Below are positions 1 to 12,500 of a stretch of 64,000 bases of DNA, piece after piece (the first letter of the stretch is position 1; every line of letters starts with the position of its first letter). The stretch lies in contig CP099850.1 in assembly GCA_030062745.1 (NCBI GenBank), positions 4,216,001 through 4,280,000 on the forward strand, read 5' to 3'. Made by a program: the position numbers and the translations under genes. Source of the DNA: Capitulum mitella. Lineage: Eukaryota; Arthropoda; Thecostraca; Pollicipedomorpha; Pollicipedidae. The notes beneath the pieces were generated by a model that made no database searches, was not told the DNA's origin, and saw nothing but the letters and a program-made list of their open reading frames with translations.

Positions 1-2039
1 AAATTATGCTCATACTAAATTCCAAATCATGACGCAACTCACTGAATTATGTTTTGCACCAAATGGAAACGGAGGATTTCAGAGCACCTTTGGAATTCGC
101 ACGTTACCCCAAAGGTTGTGCGTTGCAAACAAAAATGAGATAAAGTACGTTCACTGAGTTCGTTTGTAAGTTTAAGACGTTATGTAGGCATATGGTCAGA
201 TTCCATTAGCATAGACGCCAAGATGCATATGACCGTGTTGGATGAGTTTCGACATCAGGAAAGTCACACGAACTGCAGTTATCTGGCATTCCCTTCCATT
301 TTCCGCCCTCACGTGTCGGCCCGGAGCCCGAGCCGGACGGTCCCTTCCTAGGTGCCAGGGGCGGATCAAGAACGAAAATCAGGGCGCATTATTAGGATGT
401 CGAACTTCGTCGATTGCATTTCGTCAGACAGCTAACAATAATACGTCAGCTGTCTTATTATTTCTATATCTTTACGTCCTAAATGTTCGAAGGTATTTAA
501 CCGCTCAGCATTCCTTGTTCTACATCTGCCATCGCACGAACGCCTCCGGAACTATCCGCAAACATGTCCTGCGGGCGCGCGAACGCCTGATGTCCGGGGG
601 ACAATGTCCTAATGTCCGGGCGACTGTGTCCTGATGTCTGGCTGTGGGACGTATTGCATAACTAACGAGGATGTCAGCTGCAAAAGTTGTTTTCATGTGC
701 GTCATCTTTTCAAGCCAGGTTGTTTTGCCTAATTCTTCACCTGTTAGTTCCAACCGCATCTGTTTGGTTGATTTTAATCTGCTAGGTGCAGGTATATTAA
801 TCACTTGAAGTAAATGGTGTTAAGCGCTTATACTAGTCATGCTTTACACTGGCTTGCTTTTCGTACAGAATCATCTGTTCAGAACTAACTGCAACGTTAT
901 AATGCAGACGTTGTAGAAATTGTAGTACGCAACATATTGCAAACTAAACACGTGGCCATTTCCTTTCAGCATGGAACAAACTGGCAGTTTAGTTGTTTTT
1001 GTAGTTGACGTGGTAAACAACGGACAAATACGGTTTCTTTCATTATATGGCTTCCAAAGGGAACATCTGGTAATTGAAGAGAAACGTAAAGACATTCGCC
1101 TGAAGACGTGGCGTCATTGTACCTATCAGCATCGATTTATGGTGTGAAAGTGTAACGGAAACCGTGGTCATTCTTTCAGTGCGTAAACAATGTTTATCTT
1201 TCCTGCTCTTGAAAGCTGCCCCTGCTGTCTTCATGTCAGCTTGTTAACTTTCAATACGTAAACAATGTTGACACTGCGGACCCTTGAAAGCCTTGATATT
1301 TCCCCTGCTGTCCTCATGTCGCATCAGTTCATAGCTGCGGGAGCGAGGGGGCCAGGGAGGCTTCAGCCTCCAACTTTTTTGAAATTTAACATTGACCCTG
1401 TGGATGTTGACTGTGAAGAATTGACCCGAAATGCTTCTCGGCCCCCCGGTTGAAGAGATGTTTCCGTGCCCCTGCATCATTGTTACGGGTTTTACACTAA
1501 TCTTGTTGTCAACTGTTATCAGATTGAACTGTTAGCACCAGTAGCCCGTTTGAATCGAACTGTGTCGTTAACAGGAACCACACACACCTCAGAATTCCGT
1601 GTACGCATCCATGTTTGGTGCATAGGAAGAAGCATCAGCAGCTAATTTTATCGCTACATATCACGAGAAATTACCGCTTGCACGAACGGTGAGAGATCCT
1701 GGCCGCTTATGACTTGCCAGAATTGACACTTCTGAGGAACAGATAACATTGGGAAGCAGTGTGGCTCACCAGCAGTCTCGTGATAACGTCTCTCCATTTT
1801 GAGAATTGTTCGTCTGTCCCAGGTACTGAAGAGTGTGTCATGCCTGTTACCGTGGACTTATCTGTTGACTTAAGAGCCGCCGCCCCTGGCCTGACCTCGT
1901 TACTCACATAGTCTCATCGCTCTCGAGCTGAGGCTTATCGGACGCCACCGTCTCGTCCTGTTTCCTGTTTGGTGTCGTCACGTTGTCTCTCACTAATCAT
2001 GTTGGTTGTCTGCTGCCCCTGTCGGGCACGCTAGGTCGC
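1..2039. other. Upstream non-coding stretch, no gene recognised
   Basis: No exon with homology or consistent splice sites was found. It holds small tandem repeats: about three copies of a CCTGATGTCCGGG unit around 586-640, and a two-copy duplication around GTAAACAATG at 1181-1240 and 1256-1321. Confidence 0.6.
1181..1321. repeat. Imperfect tandem duplication, period about 75 bp
   Basis: CGTAAACAATG...CTTGAAAGC...CCCCTGCTGTC.TCATGTC appears twice, at about 1181-1240 and 1256-1321, with insertions between the shared blocks. It is an old duplication in non-coding DNA. Confidence 0.7.
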
Positions 2040-2880
2040 TGGTCTCCCACGTGCACCGCGTCTCCTCATCTCCACATTTGCCCGCCATCTCCCGGTCACC
2101 GTCTGTCATCGGCTCCACTTAAGGCGCGTTCCGGACCTCACATCCATCGCGACCGACGTCCGTCACATCCGCCGCTGCCCGGGAGGTCCGGCCGCCTCCC
2201 GCCTCCCTCACCCCGCCGCGCCTCTCTGGCTGTCAGCCGTCTCCAGCCTGTCCGGCCGTTGGCCGCCGCTGCCCGGGAGGTCCGGCCGCCTCCCGCCTCC
2301 CTCACCCCGCCGCGCCCGCTGTCCGGCCGACCGATTCCCGGCCGGCCACAGGTGTGGGCCGTCACGTGGGACGGCCGCAGATAGAGGCCCGGCGACGCCG
2401 CGTCGGCCGCGAGTCCGCCGCGCCGCCGATAGTCGCCTCCGGGCCGGTGGCGCTGCCGCAGCTGTGGCCGGCGGCCGCGCAGGCACGCCTGCCGGCGTCG
2501 CTGAGTGCGCGTGTGCGCGTGTGTACGGCCAGTCACGTGTCGGCCGGCCGGACGCGCGGCGATTCCGAGTGGTTTTGTGACCGCGGATGGGGTGTGGATA
2601 CGAATCGGGCCGATCCTGCATCGTCGGGACTTTGCAGCTGTGTGATTCCTGAGTCATTTCGCAAGCCGAGCTGCATGAAATGAAAGCTCAGCGCGTCGGG
2701 TGGAAGAAGGATAACGGTCTGGTGTTAAGAACCACGTTCCTGGTCTGTATTACGTCCGCGTTATTAAACTGTGCGCAACATTGACGAGCCCAAAGCGTGA
2801 ATTAAAAAACGTTGAATATTCTCATCGTCGTCATTCCCCGCAAATTGAGCCCGACGCAGACTCGTCAGTGAAGCCAGTCA
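2040..2880 (+). promoter_or_regulatory. CpG-rich probable promoter / 5' leader of the sickle-tail gene
   Basis: The stretch from about 2040 to 2640 is extremely GC- and CpG-rich and lies just before the first coding exon, while the DNA before it is of ordinary composition. It contains a 53-bp direct duplication (2171-2223 and 2265-2317). No TATA box is obvious. I infer a CpG-rich promoter and 5' UTR. A transcription start cannot be placed from sequence alone. Confidence 0.45.
2171..2317. repeat. GC-rich direct duplication, two 53-bp copies 94 bp apart
   Basis: The block starting GCCGCTGCCCGGGAGGTCC occurs at 2171-2223 and again at 2265-2317, essentially identical, within the CpG-rich leader. 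Near-identity suggests a recent duplication. It gives rise to several accidental long open frames on both strands, which I do not treat as genes. Confidence 0.85.
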
Positions 2881-2882
2881 GC

Positions 2883-3584
2883 ATGGACGGCTGCTCGCCG
2901 TTCAGGGAGAAGACGCCGCCGCAGCGGCTGGCCGCCCCGCAGGCCCCTCCGGTCAAGGGCCAGCCGGCCGGCATGCTGCGCGTGTCCAGCAACGATTACT
3001 GCCGGTTGTTTGCCGTCGAGCCGGCGGCGCAGCACGGCAGGAGCAACACGATCGACTTGGTGGCCAAGGACCTGGCGCGCACCTTCAACCAGGTGTCGGC
3101 GCGGCCGGCCGGCGCCGTCGACGGCGAGAGGAGCTCGTCGGTGGTGCTCCGCCGGCGTCGCGTCCGACGGAACCGGCCGCTCAGCGCGCCGACGCCGTCC
3201 ACCCAGCTCCACCTGCGCCAGGGGACGGCCGTCGGCTCGGCGGCCGGCAGCCGGCCCAGCCCGGTCTCCTCCAGCCTCGGCGACACCACGGACGACTCGG
3301 TGTTCGAGAGCCCGCCGCCGAGCGCGACCGCAACGGCGCCGGCCAGGGAGGGCCGGCCGGCGCAGCGGGCACCCGCGCAGGCCGGGCAGGCCGGCGCTCG
3401 GCCCGCGGACGGGCCGCGGCGCAGGGTCAGGGCCAACTCGGCGGAGGGCGTGTTCAGACGGCGGCCGCTGCAGGTGGTCGGCGAGCAGCTGCTCCGTGCC
3501 GGTCCGGCCGGCGCAGCGCCGCCGCCGAGCCAGACCGAGCCGCCGGCCCGTCTCAGTCTGTCGCCATTGGAGACCGATGTTGAG
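2883..3584 (+). CDS. Sickle-tail exon 1 (N-terminal, 234 codons)
   Basis: It begins [14 protein letters not shown] and ends SPLETDVE before GTAGCT at 3585, in phase 0. The exon is rich in Pro, Ala, Arg and Ser. Short Arg/Ser stretches ([24 protein letters not shown]) look like phosphorylation or docking motifs, but I recognise no domain. The link to exon 2 rests on the matching phase 0 and the intact frame. An upstream non-coding exon is possible. Confidence 0.7.
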
Positions 3585-6500
3585 GTAGCTGTTCGGCTGA
3601 CAGCCGGCCGCGAGTGTGTGTACCTTCAATGAACATGGCTTGCGACGCACGCATCGGAAACGCAACCTCCTTCGAAACGTGAAAACTGGGAAAACATGCT
3701 GTCATTGATGATAACGTGATCGATACTTGAATAATGATTCATGATGTCCTTGGAACAGATCACTAACCATACCACGGGTTCCTCTCATTTATCTCTAAGC
3801 CGTTATCGCTGACTTAGGGAGCGGCCATTAACCAGACGTGCGACCGTTACCGATGACGTCAGGATACTTCTGCTATCAGCTGACATGACTAACAGTGAAA
3901 GCCCGACCAGTGGGGTGACACAGTTGGGGCCAGCGAGGAGGGGCACCAATGATATCTGCTCTGTTATGGAGCAGTAAAGAACCTTGTTGGCGAACGAACT
4001 TGAGATGCGAGAGTCAAGCGTAGTGCCAGAAAGGTGCCTGATTGCAGGTTGTGTTCGTGCAAATTGCGTGAACAGGGCCGGTATTGTCACATGCCTGCAC
4101 GACATCTCTTTTCTTTCTTAATCTCATTTTTTATAGAAATTAATCGTAATGATGTGACAGGGTGATGTTAATGATCGGAGACGGTACTGAGCAGAGCTTT
4201 TAACATTGATTCCGACGCCTATACCGGATCGCGCAGTTCCAGGCACTTATTATTAGGCGTTAGATGTTATGAGTATCAAGTATTATTACATTTTTATGTA
4301 CGTATTATTACGATCCAACTGATTTTTGTGGCGGAAGTCTAACGTGCCGCCAGGAGTGCGACACGGCCGCGTGGTAGTCAACGTGACCCTGTGTTGGCAA
4401 GCTGCCAGCTGACCCGCGGGCCAAATATCGAGCGCCGGGGCGACCCGAACCAGCCTTGCCAAGCCGGGGAGACGAGTGGTGACCTGAACTACCAGACCTG
4501 AACTACCAGTCATCGCAGCGGATAATCGTCCCAAATTTGTTTCATAGTTTGATTGTCATGTAAGGTTGTGCCCTGTGTGAAAACTCGGCTCCAGAACTTG
4601 CTTTGTGAAAACGTTTTGCAACACTGAAAAGCTATTGCACCAATGACGTAATTAATAATGTATGAAATGGCATGTAGGAAGAAAAAACCGAAAAATGGTA
4701 AATGACGTTGGCAGTCTAAGAAAACCTCTAATGAGGAGGGAGCAGCGAAGCCTGTCTGGACTGTGAAGGGATAAACGAGTTCGCGAACTGTCCTGACGCG
4801 GGACAGATGTGGTTTGTGAATCGTCCCGACGCGGAGTAGATGTGCTTCATTTCGTCAGGAGTTGTTTTGTGCGAATTGTTTGGGATGCTACGAGCTGCTA
4901 CAATGATGCATGAATTTTTTCCGGATTTTTTTCCAAAAAAGCCGGAAAAATCTATTCGAAAAGCTGGAGCTGGTTGATTTCTTTTACGTTATGAGGGCTG
5001 CGCCTTTAGTTTAGTTTAGTTCGTGTAAAAAACTTCATTTTTTGCACAAGATTTGTTTGTGACCTTACGAATCATGCAGCAATCACAAATTGCTGCATGA
5101 GCATGATTCCTAATGCAGACAACTTTGCTCTGAAGCCTCCGTTTTAGCTTCACGGTTGCTCTTCAGCGTTTCCCTGTTGATCCCTGTTGTGTTGCTCTGA
5201 TCGCGTCCCCTGACCGTCGTCCGTGCCGCCAGCCGCCGATGAAGGGCTACGCGCCGTCGCCGTCGTCGTCGATGTTCGACGACGACCCGGGCATCATGTC
5301 CGAGGCGGAGACGTCGTCGACGGGGTTCCGGCGGGGCGTGAAGGTGCGCTCCTCTCTACCGGTGGTGCGCACCACCTCCAAGACCATGGAGCGGCCGCTG
5401 GGTAAGTAGGTCGCCCGCGGCACAGCTGGACTCTGTCACAGCTTCTCTGGTGAGCGGGGCATGAAGGATACAGCAGTTTTTTGCTGAGGTGATTGTTTTC
5501 TGTCGTCGACCCGGCTTGTGCCAATATTGCTCTGTGCTCAGTAATTCTCTATTAACAAGTTCTCTTTCCGAGTAGGTACTCTGTTCATTGGTCAGAGTCA
5601 CAGAACTCCCAGTTTCAACACCTGTATTCTCGTCGACATACACTTGGCACTAACAGCGCTAGCGCTTCACTACGTCACGAAGCGTCACGGGACCACCACA
5701 TGTTGAGCCGAATCGAGAGCACTGTTTACTGAAGCTAGAAACTATTACCCTTATTTGGTGCCTACAAACGGAAACGATGAAATAAGAAAGTGCAGTTTTG
5801 ACATCTTAATCAACGAGCTAGGAGGCGTTTTGCAATCTGAATATTCTGGAAGACTAGGCTTTAACCAATGAACGACGTGAGAAAGCACGGAATTCTAAGA
5901 GCTGACTGAGTAGAGCTTATGCATGATCTCAGATTTTTTCTGTTTTGTTTCGGTGTATGCCATTTTTAGATTATGAAAGAGAAGTATCGTTTGAGTTTAC
6001 GGACATCAGACACCAAATAGCACAGCGGCACGGGTAATCTGCTTGAGGTGTTAATGGGCCTTCAGACGTCTTGGATTCCCTCCAGTGGCGGCTGTGAGAA
6101 TTAGAGCTGAAGGCGTTTGGTAGCTTTAGAAAGTTTTCGGAAGCAAACAGTTTGTAGAAAAATCTATAAGCTTTTGGGAAATTTAGGAAACATTGGAATT
6201 TTAAGACTTTCAGACACGGAAGCTTTAAAGCCATGGAACCAACTTTGTTACAGAGAACCGTGCCATGGCCAGAAGTCATCGAAACTTAGATGGAAAACGT
6301 AATTTGTAGGTTTCTTATGAATTCTTTCGCCATGTTTTCACGACGATGCACTATCACTAGTGTTCACATAGATATCCGTGTTTGGGAGGGGAGGGCAGTT
6401 GCTGTCATGCTGGCTGTCCATTTTGGCAGGAAGGCCAGTTATCCAGAACAGTCGCTCTGTCCTCTCCTGTCTGCAGGGAAGGCCGGTTGTCCCGGGCAGT

Positions 6501-9500
6501 AACTCATGCTTGATATGTCCCGGGCCGCTGTTTACCGGACGTATGCCGCGCCTGACATTTCATTTCGGCTAGCCTTTAAATGTCGCTGCAAGCTCGGCTG
6601 CCGGGGGCGGCCATCAGGCTCGGCGCCGCCGCGGTGTCGGGCGGAGCGGCGTGTTCCGGGGCCGCGCCCACCGCCGCGGAGCGGCCGCCCCCGCCCGCTG
6701 ACGGCGCGGCGTATCGGCCGCGTCGGCCGGCGCCTTTAGTGTCTGCCGCGCGGCTGGCGCCTGCCGTTAAAGCGGCCGCTGAGCCGAGTGTCGCTACCCG
6801 GCCGCCGCCGCCGCCCACCGGCGCCGGCCGGTCCGGTGAGCCGCCGGTCGGCGTGGGAGGGCGCGGGAGACCGCCGGTGACCTGTCGCGGCGCGCGGCGG
6901 CCGAGTCGGCGCGCTCGATACTGGGACCAGCGCCGGTCCGCCGCCGGCCGGCCGGCAGCGCTGCGGCGGGAGAGGTGGGTCGTGGTCCACGCGCTGAGTG
7001 CGCGCAGGGTGCCGACGGGGTGGTGGGTAGGCATGAATGTGGCTTGCTGTTCTTTGGGACTGTTTGGGTATCCCCTATCTTGATGCAGATCGGCTGAAAA
7101 TTTGTGATTTTAACATAGCCTACAAAGAGGGCGCTATCGTTGACTCGAGATCTCTAAGACTTAAGGCAAAGGAAACGGAGGCTGGGGTCCATGAGTCCCC
7201 TTTTTGGAGATTTCTTGTGAACCTGATAGAAAAAACGTCTGTGCTCCCCCCCCCCCCCCACCTCCCATTTTAATGGATACTTTTGCACTCCTGTCCAAGA
7301 CAATATGTGTAAGTGATTAGTATCCATCGAAAAAATTACGTCTCTTCGGCAGGCCTGGATCTAGGCTGGTAGTCAACTGACGTGATTCGCTGATGTGTCC
7401 CCACGATCTTTGTGTTCGCAATCCCCCCGGCCCCCAGGGCCATCTGGCGGCGCTTTCAGTCGGAGACCTCCGACCGGACCGGGGACGGGGAGAGAGAGCT
7501 ACCCGTAGCTGTGGGTCCCCGTTCGAAGACGGCCAGGGCTTCCCCGACTGCCGTCCGGGTCGGTCTCTCGCGCTGAACTGCCGTTCACTGACTTGTGCAA
7601 ACTTTGGTGACCACATGCACTGCGGAGAGAGCGCCAGAGCCGGCGGGAAGAAACATACGAATTGTTCGGGCGGAGGATGACAGTTTGAAGTCATTGCAGT
7701 GGTGTTCGAGCACCGGAATGTAATGGGCCAGTTGAATGCGATTTCAAGGTCTGCATCCCCTCATTGCAGTTACGCTTCCTACAGTCTTGTCTTGATTGTC
7801 TTGATTCGCGGCTAAGCTTTGGAAAAAGCTGTAGATCTATAAAGTGAGTGATGCATCGCATTCTGCCGTGGAAACATGCTCTGAGTAACTGTTACCGTAC
7901 CACACAGTAGTAGTATTCACATTACCACGCACAAACGCGCACGTCCCCCAGTCATCGTTCCATCAGCAACGTACCGGTCAAACAGGTTTGTCAGTCATCC
8001 TCCATGCTTTGCCGAGCCAGTTCCTGTCTTCCTCCCCAGAGACCTCTCCATTGAGACCTGCTTCTCGGGCCGCTGGGTGGCGGCGTCGCCTCGCCGCCTG
8101 ACCACCTCGTCACCCCGCTGCACCGACGACGGCTGACCGGTTCTCTGTGCCGCCAGGGGTCGTCTTCCTCCAGTACCGCAACGAAACGAAACGAGCACTG
8201 CTGCCGAACGAGATCACCTCGCTGGACACGGTGAAGGCGCTGTTCGTGCGATCGTTCTCGCACCAGCTGACCATGGAGTACCTGGACTCGGCCGCTTGCA
8301 AGATCTACATCCTCGACTCCAGCAGGGACGTCTTCTACGACATGGAGGACCTCAGGTTGGCGACAGCGGGACGCACCGCGCAGGGGCTTCCGTGGCTGGA
8401 CTGCCCGATCGGCTGCCGGGCCGTCTGTGTCACTTTTGTGGTGTCACAGCCGTGCTTCCAAACTGTTTGATTTTTTGCGAAATCCGGGCTTATTTCGAGG
8501 ATTAGTTCGGAGCCCTCTAGTTTTTTATCAGTGCAACAAAGTGATCTGCGTTAACATGTCGATCACATGGAACATTTCAGCGCGCTTGACTCTGTTCAGC
8601 TGTCGGACTCGTGAATGTGTTCAAGAAACATGTGCCGTTTGGCACTGCCATCTCTGTCTGTTACTTCAGACACAGCGTACTGGTGAACTGTCTATCAGGG
8701 ACATCAATGGCTCTGTCGGACAGGGACTCCAGCACGGACACAACGTACTAATGAACAGACCCCTGTCCGTCAGGGATATAAGTGCCCCTGTCGGACAGGG
8801 ACTCCGGGGCGGACGTAACGTACTAGTGGGCAGACCCCTGTCCGTCAGGGATATAAGTGCCCCTGTCGGACAGGGACTCCGGGGCGGACGTAACGTACTA
8901 GTGGGCAGACCCCTGTCCGTCAGGGATATAAGTGCCCCTGTCGGACAGGGACTCCGGGGCGGACGTAGCGTACTAGTGGGCAGACCTCTGTCCGGCAGGG
9001 ACATTCGAGACCGCTCCGTGCTGAGGATCTTCGAGACGGACCAGCCGCAGACGGCGCCGGCCAACGGCACCTCGTGGGAGGAGAACAGCTACTTCAGCGA
9101 GCCGGAGTTCGACGGCGACCAGAATCACCACGTACACAAGCCCAAGGTGCGCCCACCGCACACGGGCCGCTCCCGGCCATGTGGTGGACAAATCATCAGG
9201 CCATGGGCATTGCTTTCTTCTTTTTTTAGTATAGATATATCCAGTTAAAATTACGTCATAGTTACGAGACTTTTTGCGTTTTCAGATGCGTTTTTGAATT
9301 ATTCTGAGCGTCTCATATTCGTAATAAGGCAAGATCGCAACGAAAGTTATACAGATGGTCAGTTTATAGCCGTGGGTTATACTCATATGTTGGCGCGTGG
9401 TAACAATGACTTTACAAAGCAGTTCGGCAAGACTGCAAGTTGTGCAGGCGACGAAGCGATCTTTCCAGTCAATACAAGATCATTAGCATGTACCTCACAG

Positions 9501-12500
9501 CATTGTCTTGCTCATGATTATTTCAGTTGCTTTGGTCCTGACGAACCCTAGCGGCTGTGCCTCTGACGCCTTCCCCTGACTCTGTCGGCAGGGTAAGGGT
9601 GAGGGTTTTCAGATGGCGCCGCACTATCCGGCCGGCCCCCGACCCAGCGGCACGTACCCCCCTCGCGGTCCGACTGATGGAGTTCCGACTGCCAGGGGGT
9701 ACCACCCCGGAGCAGGTAATCACTCCTACAGAGAGCTCTGGGGCTATCTCTGATGACGTGGTTTTCGGCCGGCTTTGTAAGCTCCATGTGATGTGTGGGT
9801 TTGCGGCTGAGTGTTTTGAAACCACGCGAAAGGGGGTATATGTTTATTTTTGGCAAACTGTGTGTCTATTTCCGGAGTTGTTATTCTGGCGTAACCTCGT
9901 TTTGAACAAGTCGAAGCTGCTGGCGATTTTTAGTGACCTTAACAACTTTTGTTTTTAACGGCCTGTCATAAGACACCGCCGCTGTGTGTAAGCGCCAGTT
10001 CCGTACAGTTGCATAGCGGCCGTTGGTCGCGGAGAATCGTCTCCTCGGCCCCCAGTCCGGGGTGAGCGCAGCACCCACACGCTGCCGGCCAGCAGCGACC
10101 CGCCGACCGGACGCAGTGCCGGGAGGTCGCACCTGACCGGCGCCGTCCGCCGCAGTGCCGCCGCCGAAGCCGCAGCGGGCCGGCTACGGCGCCGGCGGCC
10201 GGCCGGGCCGGGCCGGACCCGTGCCGCGGACGGGCCCGGCGCCGCGCGGCCCGGCCTCGGCCGCCGCCGCCGCGGCCGCCGCTGCCGCGGCCGCCGCCTT
10301 CTACCCGGGCGACGGGTACGGCAGCTCGCCGGAGCGGGGCAGGGGGTACCCGTACCCGGCCGGACCGGCGGCGTTCGGGGACCCGTACTACCCGCCGTTC
10401 CGCAACCCGCTGGTCGACGAGGAGGCCAGGTGAGGCCTGGGGCTGCGGGGACGCAGCGGTCAGTGGGGTCAGATGGGGCTGCGGGAAGACAGGAGGGAGG
10501 TGGCGTGATAATCTGGGAAGGTCAGGTGGTTGCAGTAGAGGCCAGGCACTCTGACTGAAAGAACTTTTCGAGATGGAAAGTTTTTTTGGTCGTCTTTCAG
10601 GCCTCGTGGTAGTGTATCGCGTAAACACCACAAACCTGCATAGCGTCATTGGGCTTGTAGACCTACAAACAATTATGTCTACCAATTCCTTAAGGCCTCC
10701 TGCTAATTCCCTGGGCTTTTGCATAAGCGGTATTATTTTTTATCTAAGCTCATGCTGTCGGATATTGCATGAGGACCAGAGAAGTGAGTTCAAGGGGAGT
10801 TCAGTTAAGACTATCTAGGACAAAAACTGACCACCTTGAACCACAGGGGCGTTTGAAGTCAGGTGAGCGAGTCACACTGTCGCCCTGCCTCCCTCCCCTT
10901 CCCTTGCCGCGGCGGTTTCTTTAGCCTTGCTGCTGAGCACATGCCATCAGAAGCCAATGCCATATTTCTCCTAATGTCCACCGATGTGCACAGAAACTGG
11001 TCCTCTCCACGGGTTTCATCGCCCTGCAGTTGCAATGAGGCTCTTCTCGTCGTAACTGTTAAACAAGTCACGTGGCTAAAATCTCTCTGAAGACATCGGG
11101 TTTAGTGCAATAGTTGATACAGACAGGAATAGGGGCGGTTTTACCTGCATCTCGCAGAACACTTGTCCGAATATGATGCTGACAACTTAAGATGATTTGA
11201 AACTTGCTTCGCTACTGCCTTTGGTAAAGTTTGACGGCAGGACCAAATTCCCTTGCGTCATTTCTGGTGGATAATGCAAGCATCCAGACTTAATTCAGCG
11301 TGAAATGTCACGTGAAACTTGGGCCTGGAAAATCCTAGAAATGTTGCGGAATGTTTAACCACAAAATACACCAGATGTGTCGCTGGATCCGAAGAGCAAC
11401 GGAGACTGCAACGATAATCACGCCAGCGGCAGGCAGTTTTTCACACGGCAGCTTGTCCGCCAGCGAGCTCTGTAGCAACAGCTTTGTGGCTGTCTAGCAA
11501 AAATGATAAGTTCATATGCTGATGGCCGTTTGGGGACAGCTTTTATTGTCCGCTGCATTTGTCCGCAACGTTGGTATCCGTTAGAACCTCTTCCTTTGCT
11601 TCTTTACATAAGGAAATCTGTCCTTCCTGTTTACCCACAGCCAATCATTTCGCCTTCTCTTCATCCTACGGCTGCTTAAGTCTGCTGCGACGTTCGCCCG
11701 GCTTGCTGACATTGCGCTTCATTTATCATCCCTTTCGCAGATACGACGACGGATTTTGCCAGCTCTTGAAACAACAAACCCCCTCATCCCTGCCGTCGCA
11801 GGCCGCCCTTTCCGCCTCTTTCCGCGCGACAGGCCAACCCCAGCTTGCCGTCCCCAGCTGGGGAGGTGGCGAAAGTGCCCTCTTCACCCCAGTTCGGGCG
11901 CCGACCACCCCTGACATCCCCCCCGCCGCCGCCCGCCGGAGCGCCCGGCCGCTGGCCGGCCCCGCAGCCGCCTGAACGCAGCCCTCTCTCTGTGCTCGCA
12001 GAATGGCCGGTTTCTTTGACCCGGCGCCGGCGCGGAGGCCGGCGGCCGGCCGCCGTTTCGACGACAAGTACGCTGCCCTCTTCTGTCTCGCCCTCTCGCC
12101 CGCCTGGCTGTTGCCTGCGTCTCGCCATGCGACCACGCACACACACACATACACGCGCGCCGCCGCATGCCGCGTCCAGTGCTCGGCGCTGCCCGCTGTC
12201 GATGTGTAGAGGTGTGGAGGCCGGGCGGCGCGGCGCCGCCCGCGCCAGGGACCACGGACGGCCGGCCGAACGCATGAGAGCTGTCCACTTTTGTGTAGGT
12301 TACGTGCGTCCTCCTACGCCCGCAGCATCCCCCGGCGGCACGGGCGACGTGGCTGGCGTCTCTTCTGTTTCGTGGCTGAATCCTGATTTTTGTCAGCATG
12401 TTGCGATGTTTTGAGTTGATAGGCGTGAGTGTTGGTGCAAGCTTGTTTTCGGAACGCGAAGCCGGTCTGATGAGAGAGGAAGCACGGTGAAAGCGAAAAC

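Noticed and set aside
2138-2657. Arg/Gly-rich open frames on both strands in the CpG-rich leader
   Set aside because: They arise from GC-rich duplicated sequence, with no homology and no splice context.
9613-9717. ATG at 9613 as a separate gene start
   Set aside because: It follows a clear TTTTCAG acceptor and joins the preceding and following sickle-tail exons in phase.
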